Below the pieces are notes generated by a model that was not told the origin of the DNA, did not search any database, and saw nothing but the letters and a program-made list of their open reading frames with translations. 64,000 nucleotides of DNA, from assembly GCA_001692895.1 (NCBI GenBank), contig KV748213.1:744001-808000 (forward strand). Reading direction: 5' to 3'. How positions within the stretch are numbered: position 1 is the stretch's first letter; the number at the start of each line of letters is the position of its first letter. This document shows positions 44,201 to 56,089 of this stretch, in pieces. The position numbers and the translations under genes are program-made. The stretch is from Cenococcum geophilum 1.58 (taxonomy: Eukaryota; Ascomycota; Dothideomycetes; Gloniales; Gloniaceae).

Positions 44201-44399
44201 TTGCCTACTTTTAAGGTAGATAGTACGGTATATAGGATATAAAGGGTAGCTAGCGCGTAGAGGGCGATATATAGTAGTATTATATTCTAGTTTATTATAG
44301 TCGCGGCAATCTACCCCTTTATTACAATCTAGCGCCGCTAGTTATAACTTACCACTATTTTAGCTAAGTTATATTTCTTTACCGCCTAGTATAAGCCTA

Positions 44400-47300
44400 T
44401 TTCCTTATATATATATTAACCTATACCCTATTTATTCGCTTAAAATCTTTATTATATATAGTATTATATATATCCTAATTGCTATAGTTATTTATAAAGA
44501 AATAGTCTATAACGTTAATATCCGTTAGTATAAGTAAGATAGGCCTCGTGATATGGTTAATATTATATATTTAGAGGGCATCTAGCGTACGTTTCATCCT
44601 ACTGTTAGATAGCTTTATACTTTATACTCTAAGTATTTTAGTTCTTGCGTTAATCTTACTACTATTATAAACTTAAAGGGTCTCTACTAATACACTAGCG
44701 TATTTTAGGTATTTGCCCTTACTATCTAATCGCCTAGTATCTTAGATTGTAAGTAGTAAACAAAACCTCCCTACTTTATTGCTATAGAGGCTATTATTTA
44801 CCCGCTTATATTCTTATACTATTACAGCATTATAGCGGGGGGCTCTAATATTAGCCTATAACGGGGTATATTAAATTAATACCTTATTAAGCTTATTAGT
44901 ATTAGTAGCATTCTTCCTAAAGTAAATATAGCATATAACGCTATAATAGATACTTAAGGGCATCTTTAATACCCAATTATTATCGGCCTCTAGTTAGTTA
45001 ACGTCCTAGTTTATTTACCAGATTTCATTAATCTACTTACGGTATTCCCTTATAAAGGGGGCTAGTTTAGATATAAGGTCAGTAATCTCTATCCGGCACT
45101 ATACCTCCTTAACTATACGCTAAATAGATATATTAATTCTCTAGCCTTAAAGTATCTAAGTTATATAGTTATTAAAGTTCTATATATATAAGCGATGTAC
45201 ATATACATTAACTATAGGGCCTAGTTATATTATCTGTATTACGCTTATTAGGTCTACTATATCAATTATATTAGTTGACGCCTATAGCTTAAGTTTGTTT
45301 TAAAGCATAGTATTAAGATATATAGTGTTATATTATAGCATCTACTCTTTATAGTTATTCCGTTTGTTGGTCCTATAGTAGAATACCTTCTATAGCTTAT
45401 ATACTTGCTCTAAATACTTTATATCTATACCTCTAATTACTCCTAGTCGCTAGATACTCTCTAAATAGTAAGTAATAGTATATAGCTTAGGAATATTAAA
45501 GTATGGTAGTCCTACCTTACTTAGTTAAAACGGAAGAAATATATCCTTTATTTTATCCATTCTATAAATAGCTACTACTAGGTACTAAATAGTTAATTCA
45601 TTGTATAATATATATTAAGATAGTATAGTAAAGTTTATAAACGCCCGGATAAATAGCATAGCACCTTTATTCTATTTTAGTAAGGGTGCTATAGTAGGGA
45701 CTAATTATCGTAATAGAGATTTATACATCTTTTTTATCTATTAGCCAACATTTACCTAGCTATCCTATACTATTATATCGGTAAATTGTTCCACCTATGC
45801 GAAGCGGGTAGTAATAAGTATATTAATATTTAATATCTTTTAGCCGTAACTATCTGTACGCGGGATATCAAGGCCCTAATATTTTCCGGCCTATATTTCA
45901 CTTTATATAAGCCCCTTAATCTAGTATATAAGATATTTACTAGTAAGGCCTTTAAGCACCTAGTATAGAAAATTAGGCGCTATTATCTTATAGATATTAG
46001 ATAGATTATAGCCCTATATAAAGTTATAGAACGGCCAAATATAATCTAAGTTATCCTTCTTATTAGTATCGTAACCTTCCTACTATATTTATATTTGGTC
46101 TTTTATTAATTAGTATATATAGAACGGCTATAGTTGCTAAATAGCAGTTATTAAATCATGCCGTTCATTCGTATATATATAATAAGTTAAATATTTATAG
46201 CCACTTTTAATATCTATAAGCGTAACCTATTCTTTATAATTAGCCATAAATATAGCTAAAAGTAAAAAGCAGTATTAATCCTAGCTATCCGCGCATAGGA
46301 GATATACTCCTTCTTTACTAGCTTTCTCTAACGCTATAGGCATTATTAGCATAACTATACTAGTAGTAGGGTTATCGCTAAAATATACGTTTAAGGATAG
46401 CCGCGAGGGTCTTATATTGCACCGCTAGTTATATTATTTAGTTACTAGGTATATAAACCGGGAGGTATATAAGCAGTAATAGGGCTAGTTAATTTACGGA
46501 TTATTAAACGCGCAGTTTAATATTTCTAATTAAAATATAAAGTGGCCATGCTTTCTTGCCGCCGGTATATTATATTAATTAGGTTTTATTACTAGCTAAT
46601 ATAATTAGCACTACAGTTACGCCGAGCGGTAGCTACTCTTACATCTCCTACCACTAGTCTACTATATTAAGCTTATTATATATTCTTATTCCTACTAATA
46701 AGTACTACCTTACTAGTAAGAAAGTTATATCTCCTTAAAAAGGGCCATAACTAATAAGGAAGGACATAATTTCTAGAGCATTTCAGTAACGTACTAGTAG
46801 CTACTAGTCCCCTATGGTTATAATTATTTTAATCTACTATGGTTAATTACTCTTAGATTACATCTATTTTAAAAGTAGTTTTACTTTAATATTATTAGCA
46901 CTCTAGTAAGAAAAATAGTTAGTAAATACTCCCTAAAGCCTAATATCGTTAAACTACTCGTTAATAGCGCGGTTAAAAGTCCTATAGCTTACCCACTATA
47001 AGACCTATACGTATTCTGCCTTACTACCAAACGGATAAAATAGGGAAGGTATCTTATCTAGTACACTACTAATACGCTTAATACGCGGCATAATATCATA
47101 TACTACTGCAGTATTATCTATAGTTTATAAATTTCCTTAATTCCGTCCCAAAGGCTTTCCCACAGCACGGCTAGTGGCCTCTTTAAATATTTTAATCCAA
47201 AAGACGTCTATAGATATTCCAGTTAAAGTTTACCAATTAGTTTTAACTATCGCCAGGTTATATACCCTATTAAATATTACGGAATTATTATTATAGTGCA

Positions 47301-47650
47301 TATCCGCAGCCCCATTATTTAGCTTATTAATAATATTATCGCCTAAAGCTTATACAGGTGGCCACTTATTACCTTACTCTAATTCAGCCTTATAATTAGT
47401 TATATAATACCCTTTTAAGGTTTAATAGCATAATAGTGCATCGTCGTCTATATATTATATAAGTAGCTACTTATTATATTACTTTAGCTTAGCCCTATAA
47501 TAGGCTATCTAATACTCCTCTAAGCTTTAATAGCATAAGAGTGCATTATTATTTATCTCTTTAATATTAACGCCCTTATATCTACCCTTCTTCTATTTCT
47601 ATTATCTTAGATAATATTATTTATAATAGGTTAGACCGCCTATACTTTTT
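44400..47650 (-). pseudogene. Plavaka/KDZ-like transposase relic
   Basis: Minus-strand, TAA/TAG read through. N-terminal half: IDVFWIKIFKEATSRAVGKA, LDKIPSLFYPFGSKAEYVQV, LQWVSYRTFNRAINEQFNDI. Diagnostic block at about 46,510-46,610: LPLGVTVVLIILASNKTQLI then QYTGGKKAWPLYILIRNIKL, which follows the Plavaka pattern 'v.P.ilaSDKT.lt.fsG.k.awPvYltiGNi' with RIP-type changes (D to N, G to R). Then LALLLLIYLPVYIPS. Further on: RRSISPMRGQLGLILLFTFS, IFNLLYIYERHDLITAIQQL, and a leucine-rich LYxVLKGLTSKYL-type block (about 45,950). The catalytic residues cannot be assigned safely. It probably moved this element and the 1.77-kb derivative. Confidence 0.65.
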
Positions 47651-47843
47651 ACTTTAGTCCTATACTTTTTATATTACCGCTAGATAGAGCTTATTTATAA
47701 ATTGCCGCATTAAGCTATAATTTACTATAGTTTAGTTAGAAGGGAGCCGAAAATAATATCTATATAAAACCGTATATTTAAAGTAGTATTTATAGCTTAT
47801 ACTATATTATAAGCCAGTTAAGATAGGAGGAGTATAGTAAGAG

Positions 47844-49300
47844 CATGGTAATATCTGTAGACACTAACGCGCTAAATAGCGCAACCCGTTACATTTTATG
47901 CTAATTTATATTAAATCGCGTTACGTTAAGCTAGGAGACTCTACTTATTACTAATATCGCGCCGCCTTTCTATTATACTAAGTATAGAATTCTAAACACT
48001 ACTATTTCCTACTTAGGATACTAGACTATTTTTTATAATAGGACGCGATATATAATAGCGGTATACTATAAATACGGCGTAGTACAACTCTATAAGCGCT
48101 ATAGACCCGCAAAAAGATATACAGCTTATTACCGGCTTAGGCATTACTATAGAGAGACTTAATACTATTAAGCGGACTTTTAAGTAGGTTATTATTAAGG
48201 ACGGCATTTTATATATTTTATTTTATAAATAACTAAACAATTTGCTACGCAAGTAGGCAATCTAGAAAGTTATTTGTTAGGTAGTAGAATATAAGAAGGC
48301 ACTAGCGCTATAGGTATATAAGGCTATATAGAATATACTAGCCTATATATAGTTAAATATACACAAGAAGATAAAGGTGCTAGGGCGGCCTAGTATTAAC
48401 TATATAGTAGATATGGAAAGGGGGCATATAGCTGCCGCAAACTTATAGAGTTTATCCCAGCTTAACTATACGTAGAACTACGGCTATAATCTTAAATAAC
48501 TTATTATACTACTTTATAAGCGGAAACTAGATAATATAAACTTAGTCCTAAGTATAAACATAGCCTTAAGTCTAGTGTCGCTATTTAATACGGCTTAAGA
48601 CCTACGTATAGTTGAATATTAGCTACTAGTTAAGATGTTTTTAGAGGCCGGAGTAGATTATAACAAGGAGTAGATATAGGCCGCCTATATAAAAACTATA
48701 CCTATCTAAAACAATAGGGCCTTAAGGGCTGCTCTATTAAGGGCAGTTTATTATAGGGTAGGCTAAATTATATTTACAGCTATCTATAGAGATAGTATAC
48801 CGGTATCCGTTGTAATTATAATATATTACTAACGTTTATCTAGCCCTATCTCTAGTATAATATGTTTCACTAGGCGGGCTAAAAGGCATTAATTAATTAC
48901 AGCTAATCTAATCTACGTAAAGATAGTAACTTTAGTTAAGTTTACCTTATAGTAAGACCTCCTATTGTACTAAAAAGCCTTAAGATTATTACCTATATAT
49001 ATAATCTTAGGTTATCTAAATATAGTATAGCAAATTACCTTTACTATAGGCTTTTCTATTAGGGGCAACTATATAAATATTATATTTGTCCTATGTTTTA
49101 CTAGCTAGTAGCTAGTATAGTAGGATAAGTATTATTCTAAGGGCCTATAGTATTAGCGACAAGTTTCTTAAGATATAGTAACGGTATACTAATACTAGAA
49201 ATAGTATACCTAATATAAGCAGGAGAGGGCGTTAGGTTACATTGCCTTAGCGGCAGCTATAATAAGAAAAGGATTAGATCCTATTTAAGGTTATTATAGT
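47844..49300 (+). pseudogene. unrecognised coding relic, plus strand
   Basis: A frame from about 48,100 to 48,720 reads ITGLGITIERLNTIKRTFKQ, VIIKDGILYILFYKQLNNLL, VLGRPSINYIVDMERGHIAA, ANLQSLSQLNYTQNYGYNLK, QLIILLYKRKLDNINLVLSI, LVKMFLEAGVDYNKEQIQAA. Another piece at 48,800-49,200 has FTRRAKRHQLITANLIYVKI and FCLCFTSQQLV-like residues. Stops are TAA/TAG. An ATG at 47,844 begins a second readable frame, so introns or frameshifts are likely. I do not recognise it. It lies between the transposase and SF1 helicase relics. Confidence 0.4.
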
Positions 49301-49401
49301 TTAGTAAAAATAGAGGCGGCCTATACTATATAGAGAGTTATTAATAATAGTTGCGGTTATTAGTGAGATATCTAGACTATAATCTAACTAGTTAAGTATT
49401 T

Positions 49402-49798
49402 AGGGAATGTTTGGTTATAAGTTTAAATTAGAATAAGGGCTTTAGAATAGAGTTAATCTAAAGCTCTAATCTAATTCTAAGGTAACCATTTGGTTAAATT
49501 CTAGTTTAATTTAACTTTAGCTACAAATTTTTAATATTTTAAAAAACACGCTAAAAGTTACTAAAAAGTTGGTAACTTTACTATATACAGAATCTAAACT
49601 AAGGTCTTAGCATTAGTTTAAATTAGGAGCTTAAAGCTCTTTATTTAAACTCTAGATTAAATCTAAAGGCTTTAAATTATATATATTTATATAACCCGTA
49701 GAGCTATAGATACATATTAAATTGGGAAAGAACGCGTTCTTTCTACTAGACTTTTAGTTTAGATTTAAAAGTAATAAATTATAACTAAATAACCCCTT
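49402..49798. mobile_element. probable hAT-type MITE (about 397 bp)
   Basis: Imperfect inverted ends: agggaatgtttggttataag at 49,402 and, as complement of the other end, aggggttatttagttataat. Differences are mostly G/A. The aggg...TTTGGTTATAA style is common in hAT-like MITEs. No coding capacity, very AT-rich; no clear 8-bp duplication found. Confidence 0.5.
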
Positions 49799-50091
49799 AA
49801 AATCTGGATTACAGATTAGTATTAATTAACTACTAGCCTAAAAGGGATAAAAACTAGGATTACTAGGCTTTATAAATCGGGCTATCTTTACTATAATACG
49901 CTTATCTGTTTTAGAGATCTTATTTAGCTATAATATATAATATTATAATATGCCATATTTTACCTAATACTATAGCAAAATTGTAAATATTAAAGGCCTA
50001 TAGCTATTGCCGCTCTTAACTTCTATCTAGTATCCCTATTTAAGGGTCTTGCTACTAATAAAGTCTATAACATCTATCCTTACCACCCTCC

Positions 50092-53000
50092 TTATGTTCT
50101 AACACCACTAACATCCTCTCTATTATTGTTATCCTTGTTATTATCACTAGCACCGCCCCAGCCGTTATTATTAGCGCCCTCTCTATTAGCCTCATTCCAC
50201 GCTTTAGTATAATTACCAGTATTACTAATATTTATTACACCCGCGAAGTTAGGAATAGTAATATTAAAGTTAATATCCATACTATATAAAATAGGCGTAT
50301 AATTAGCTATACGCTAGCGGTAAATATACTATATAGTTTCATTAACGTTAAACAGGGTAATAAGTTACTAGAAGTGCTTTTTCCGCTTAAAATTCTTAAG
50401 GTTAATAAATACCTTATTATCCTTATACTACTTCTTAATTTTATAATACGCAGTATTTATAAAGGTCTTATTGCTAGTATAATAATTATAAACTACCTAG
50501 AGACTACTAATAATAATAAGGCCCGCTTATAGTCTAGTAATTATAAAAAGGTTTCTTACTGTATCCTAAATAAATTTTAGCGGACTAGCAACTATTATAT
50601 TATATACTAATAACTCCACCTAGCTGCCTTAGATGCCGTTAATGGTAAAGACCTTAATCTTACTAACTACTAGCGCAAATTCCCGCTACTTACTACCATC
50701 TTACTAGGCGTAGCACTATTCTTTAAGCGCATATAGCGCTGTGGAGTAGACAATAAGTTAGGCTATATATAGAACGGTAAGGCTAACCTCTAATAGCTTA
50801 AATTTAAAGTCTATTAGCGCTATAGCCACCTAAAATGCGCGTTAAGCGTGGACCAGGTTATACATTAATTAGCTAAGCTTATTTACCTATATAGTACCAT
50901 TAACGGCAAGAAAGGTAACAGGGTGGTCATAGCGCAGCATATCCTTAAAAAAGCTCGCCGCTAGCTTTAACTACTCTTAGTCCTTAATTATTAGGCTTAT
51001 CTAAAGCTGGCTATACGGCAGGATGGCATTTATAAGACATATAATATCTTTAATAAATTAATATTATAGCGAAAACTATACTATATCCGCACTAGCTGTA
51101 AGGAGACGCGTATAGAGGGAGATAGATTTCTAATAGTAGAACGGATTATTAAAATTAGGACTAAGGATTGGTTTTAGTTAGTATATATTACTAAGAAAAA
51201 CCTAAGGCATGGGGTCGCTAGCCTAGATTTATAGACCTCCTTAGATTAAATATGGTCTGCTCTAGGTGAACCTAATAAGATTACCTAGCTTAGATACCTT
51301 CCTGGCCTTATTATAGAAAACTATATATATAGCGCTAATAGAATATATATAAGTCTATAAGACCATATTAGGTATTATAAGAATAACATTAGCCTTCTTA
51401 GCTAGGTCTATAATAACTATATTAGCTATAAGTATTAATCCCATCTTATTATCTTACGTTATATTATTACTAAGCGCAAATCAGTATAAGTATTGGCAGA
51501 ATTTAGCGTATTTAGTTATATTAGGGTCTATAATAAAATATAGGTTTCTATTACTATTTAAAACACCTATAAGGTATAATAACTACTAACCTTTAGACAA
51601 ATCTATAACCTATAACTACTTATTAAAGCCAGTAGCATTACTAGCCTTAAATATACGGTAGAGTAGGAATACTATATTTAGTATAGATATATCCTTATTA
51701 ATTATAGCATAGTTATCCTATTCTTTAAAATGCTTAGGATAAGTATTAATACCTGCCGCTATTTACTATATAACGGCATCCTGCTTATAGGCCTTAGTTT
51801 CCGTTAAGTATATATAGCGGCGAAGGATAATAGGAAATTTAGCGGGATGGCCTTATACAATTAGTGCCTTATAGTCCTCTATAAGCGTATTATTAATTAT
51901 CTTAGCTAGTATATCTAGTTAGTAATTAAGCGGTAATAGGACCTAGATTTTAGTAGGATCCTATTAGGGTAACCTAAGTTAATACTAGTATTATACTAAA
52001 ACAGTTAGAAAGATTAATTTCCTAATACTACCGGGGCCTTATATTAGCAAAATACCGCCTATTATATATTTAAGCGCAGTATAGGCACCTATTTACTCTT
52101 TATTAAGTAGCGGTAAAACAGCCTTAAGGGCATTATTAACCAAGTTCTTCCTATACTTAGTAATATTATAGTTAAAGTAATTAATACGCGGGAGATCTAT
52201 AAAGTTATTAGATAGCACAATTTGGCGCTTAATATAGAAACTATTACCTCCTTACTATAGGTAGTATAGAGTATTAATCTCTTAAGAGATTCCAACCTTA
52301 GGGATACGCTCAGTTATAAGACATTTAATACCCTATGCCGTAATTAGGGCCTTACTTAGGTTACTAACTATTATAAAGTTGTTGCTGCTTAGGATATACT
52401 CCAGAGCAAATACGGGGTTTAGTATAAACTTATAACCTACCTATAGTTAAAAGACAAAAGTATAGTAGTTATAGCCGGAGCTAAAGGGAGTGGTATTAAT
52501 AATAACTCCTTTTTAACTAGCCTAGCTATCTATATTTTTACCTAAAAATAAGATATTAATGATAAAGTTAGTATAAAGGATAAGACCATTAACTATCTAG
52601 ATAGTAGTATAGTAGACTTAGTCTGCGCTACCTAAAAAGGTAATAAAATAAATAATAGTAGGTACCTAGGGGTTCTAATTAACGGCCTTAAGGCTCGCAA
52701 CTACGGCATAGAACTAGACCGTAAAATACTTAAGAACACTATTAAACTAATACCTTACGGGGATTTTATATAATAGTCGGTCCTCTACTAAAAGCTATAT
52801 ACTAAGCTAAATATTTATATTATAGTTCTTCTACTAGCAACCTAAAGGATTATTAACGCTCTGCTATTATAGGCTTATGTTTAGGCTTGCGATATAACTA
52901 TTAAGCCATTTAGTACCTAGTGTAAAGAAATAGACAACAACTATAGGACTATTTAATAGTATATCCTAAGCTTTATAGATTTACGGCGTAAATGGGCTAA

Positions 53001-53571
53001 AGTCCCTATTAATAAAGAAGTACTTACTAAGCAACATACGCGTACCTAGTGTAGGTTTATTAGAGGCGACAACGAACCTAATATAGTAAAGTTATAGGGT
53101 TATAGTATCTTGTAGGAGAATGCAAGTAAGATACTTAAGTATAGTTAGATATAATAGTTATTAAGTAACTAAAGAAGTAGCATTAGTAGTGTTAACCTTA
53201 ACATTGCTAGTAATATTAGCATCTATAAATTAGATAGACGCCATCTTATATAAACAATAAGTAGGCATTCCACTAGTCTTATAAGACACCTAGAATATAA
53301 TACTATATACTATAATATACTCTTTAATAATTTATATAACAAACTAAACTATAAAATAGTTATTATTTAGAAGCTAGAGTACATTTAAAGGTTCGGCTAT
53401 TACGGAATCACTATCCTCTATATAGGTATCTAGATTATCTACTAGGCTATCCGCTACCGGATAGAAGCCGGCTATATTAAGAGGTTTAGGCAATGAAGAG
53501 GTAGCAGCTATACTTAAAGCGGCAGCACTTAGTGCATCTATCTTACCTAGAGCGGTTATAGCATCTATCAC
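50092..53571 (-). pseudogene. SF1 (UPF1-like) helicase relic
   Basis: Minus-strand. The best part runs from about 52,250 down to the stop at 50,092. Before the Walker A: NALKAVLPLLNKEQIGAYTA. Walker A at 52,015-52,045: GGILLIQGPGSIRKLIFLTV, i.e. GPGGTGKS altered only by G-to-A and C-to-T. Further: LPLNYQLDILAKIINNTLIE, AKKANVIPITPNMVLQTYIY, YQFIKDIICLINAILPYSQL, a motif V/VI-like block FTINGIQGSQVELLVYNIIV then FIQDTVRNLFIITRLQAGLI, matching UPF1/SEN1 'D..QG.q.d.vi' and 'RlNVA.TRA..gl'. The C-terminal 62 residues (from 50,280) are still open and end in Asn/Gly-rich, acidic tail. A possible N-terminal start at 53,571 (MIDAITALGKIDALSAAALS) is in poorer context. Presumed nucleic-acid helicase. 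Confidence 0.65.
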
Positions 53572-53579
53572 CCAAATTA

Positions 53580-56080
53580 AAGTAGGTCTACTTATATAAT
53601 TATTAATATTATACCCTATAACTCTATAGTTCTTATATACCTAACTATAAAAGACAGTTTAATGGTTCAGAAAGCTATAGTTTAGGCAAGTCTACTTCTT
53701 CTTACCTAATAGCTAGGAACAGTCTCGCTTTCTATAGCCTATAGCACTATATTAGTTATATATTACACTAAGATAATTACTTTTAAGATAACCGGCTTCC
53801 TTATAATTATTATATATAAGGTTAAGGCAGTTAGCTTTAAGATAACCAGCCTTATTATAGCCGTAATAAAGTTAAGAGGCTTTCTTAAGAGGATAATTGG
53901 CGCGTATATAGCCGGTAAACAGACAGAAATAGCATTTTAAAGCGTTATTAGCCAAAAGGTATAGACTACTAAGCTCTAAAAGAAGAGGCTTATTAAGCGT
54001 AGGGCCCTTACTATTACCTTACAAGACACCAAAGCCCATAGTCGCCATAGTTAAGGCAATCTTAAAAACTATAACACCCTTAGCAAACTTTTTATAGTCA
54101 CAGACGTAGTTAATATCGCGAGTTATAAAATAATTAGTAGGTAGGTCTATTTTAGTAGCAGGCTATATTAAGCAGTAGTTTATATAAACGCATTAGTAAA
54201 CATAGACCCTCTATTATATAGCTAAGGCCAAAAATAAGGTAGCTGACTTACTATATTATAAGGCTCTATAGCTTAAATAGATCTACAAAGGCACTAGTTA
54301 TAAAGGTAAATGCTAGTAGGGTAGGAGTAAGGGTAGGTAATTAGTAGAGTTAGGTTAACTAGTAAAGGTAAGGAAATAAGGCGCGCCCTAATAAAATTAT
54401 ATAAGTAAGGCCTTAGCGGCAAAGTATACGGTTATATACTCTATAGGTCAAACGCGTATAAGGGTAAATCTATAGTAACAAAACCAACCTATAAAGGAAG
54501 ACGCGGTATAGTATAAGTTATAGGGACTACCCTACCTAGCCTATCTCTTAATATAGGCCAGGTAATAGTCCAGTACTATTAAGCTCTTATAGTTTATAAT
54601 ATAAGCATATAAATATATAGAAGGGTAAGGAAAAAAAGAAGCGAGTAGTAAAGTAAAAGCACTTTACTATAGGCAGGCTAATTACGTTATAGGTAAACGG
54701 AAACTTAAACACTGTAATCTATTAAAAATATTACTAATAAGCACAGCCTATCACTGCTAGAAAGTATAAGTCTTTTCCTCCCTTAATTAGTAAGAGAAAA
54801 GGCATTATTAACTAAATAATCTCTTACTAGAGTACTAAGTGGGAAACAGGATATTATAAAACTATATATAGTTCTAAACAGATCTTAAATAAAGATATTA
54901 AATTTAAAAGACTCTAACGTAATAAATACTATAGTAGAATACTAACCTCTTATATAACACTAAATAGATAAATAGCGAGATAAGTTAACGTTGCTAAGCG
55001 GCTGGATGCTAGTATATATAACATATCTACTATCCTAAAATGCCCTAAAATGCCGCAAAATACTGCAAAATACTATTAATTATATAAACTTATAATATAA
55101 GATACAAAACCTTCTACTACCTTTTACGGTAGATATATGTTTAAATAAGCACTAGATATTTATATACAGACATAAATCCTATATACTAGATAATTATTAT
55201 TCCGGATAGACTTATCTAGTAGGCCCTTAAGTACTATATAGTATAATAATAATACTAGCAATTATAAAGTAAGTATAATATATCGCTATCTACTAGAAGT
55301 ACTACCTATTATATACTAAGCACTTCGCAGCAATAAAGTCCGCAGGTATAGATATAGGCTAGCCCTCTAACTCTAGTAGCGTGCATATCCACCAACTTTA
55401 TATAACAATAAGAAATATAGTAACGCCTATAATAAGTGCAATACGTTACTATCTACTAGAAATACTACCTATTGTATAGCAAATACTTCGCAGTAATAAA
55501 GCCCGCATATATAGACGCAGGCTAGCCCTTTAACTCTAGCGGCGCGCATATATACCAACTCCATATAATAATAAGAAATATAGTAACGCCCACAACCTCC
55601 TATAGTCTACTATACTATAATAACTAATTACCCCTTCGCAGGCACTTAATAAATCGCTTGTATTAAAAACTATAAGAGTTTAGCGGTATTAAACCACCAC
55701 CTAGCCCTAAATAGGCTAGGTAGAGTAGTCCCTATAAGTTATATAATTATACCCTTATTTAACTGCACAGTACTAAGTCTAACCATATTTACCCTAACTA
55801 GTAGCAGCAAACTATAGCTAATTTTACCTCTATGCGGGCACATACGGGCAATTACAAGATCTACCTCTTTACCTCTTCTTAATTAACTTTACTTACCCTA
55901 CCTTCTATCTCTCCTATAACTAACCTCCAACTATATTTAACACTAAAGTTATACTAGTATAGCGCTAGCCAGCTACCATATAAAGCCCTCCTACTTTAAT
56001 AGTTACCTTCTACTTAATATATGCCGCAATATTACATATACCTAACTAAATAAGTAACTTAATAATAACGCAACTATAGG
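53580..56080. other. region between the two helicase relics; no gene assigned
   Basis: RIPped throughout. A minus-strand frame is readable between about 53,700 and 54,750 but is hydrophobic and resembles nothing. Two structures stand out: a 163-bp direct duplication (55,286-55,599) and a pair of about 35-bp inverted segments (near 54,512-54,550 and 55,712-55,752, core ggctaggtagRgtagtccct). Since the flanking helicase genes diverge, the shared promoter could be here. Confidence 0.4.
55286..55599. repeat. 163-bp tandem duplication
   Basis: ctatctactagaaRtactac starts at 55,286 and again at 55,449; both copies go on through cttcgcagYaataaagYccg and aataagaaatatagtaacgc. Differences are mainly C/T and G/A. 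Confidence 0.75.
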
Positions 56081-56089
56081 TAAAGCCGG

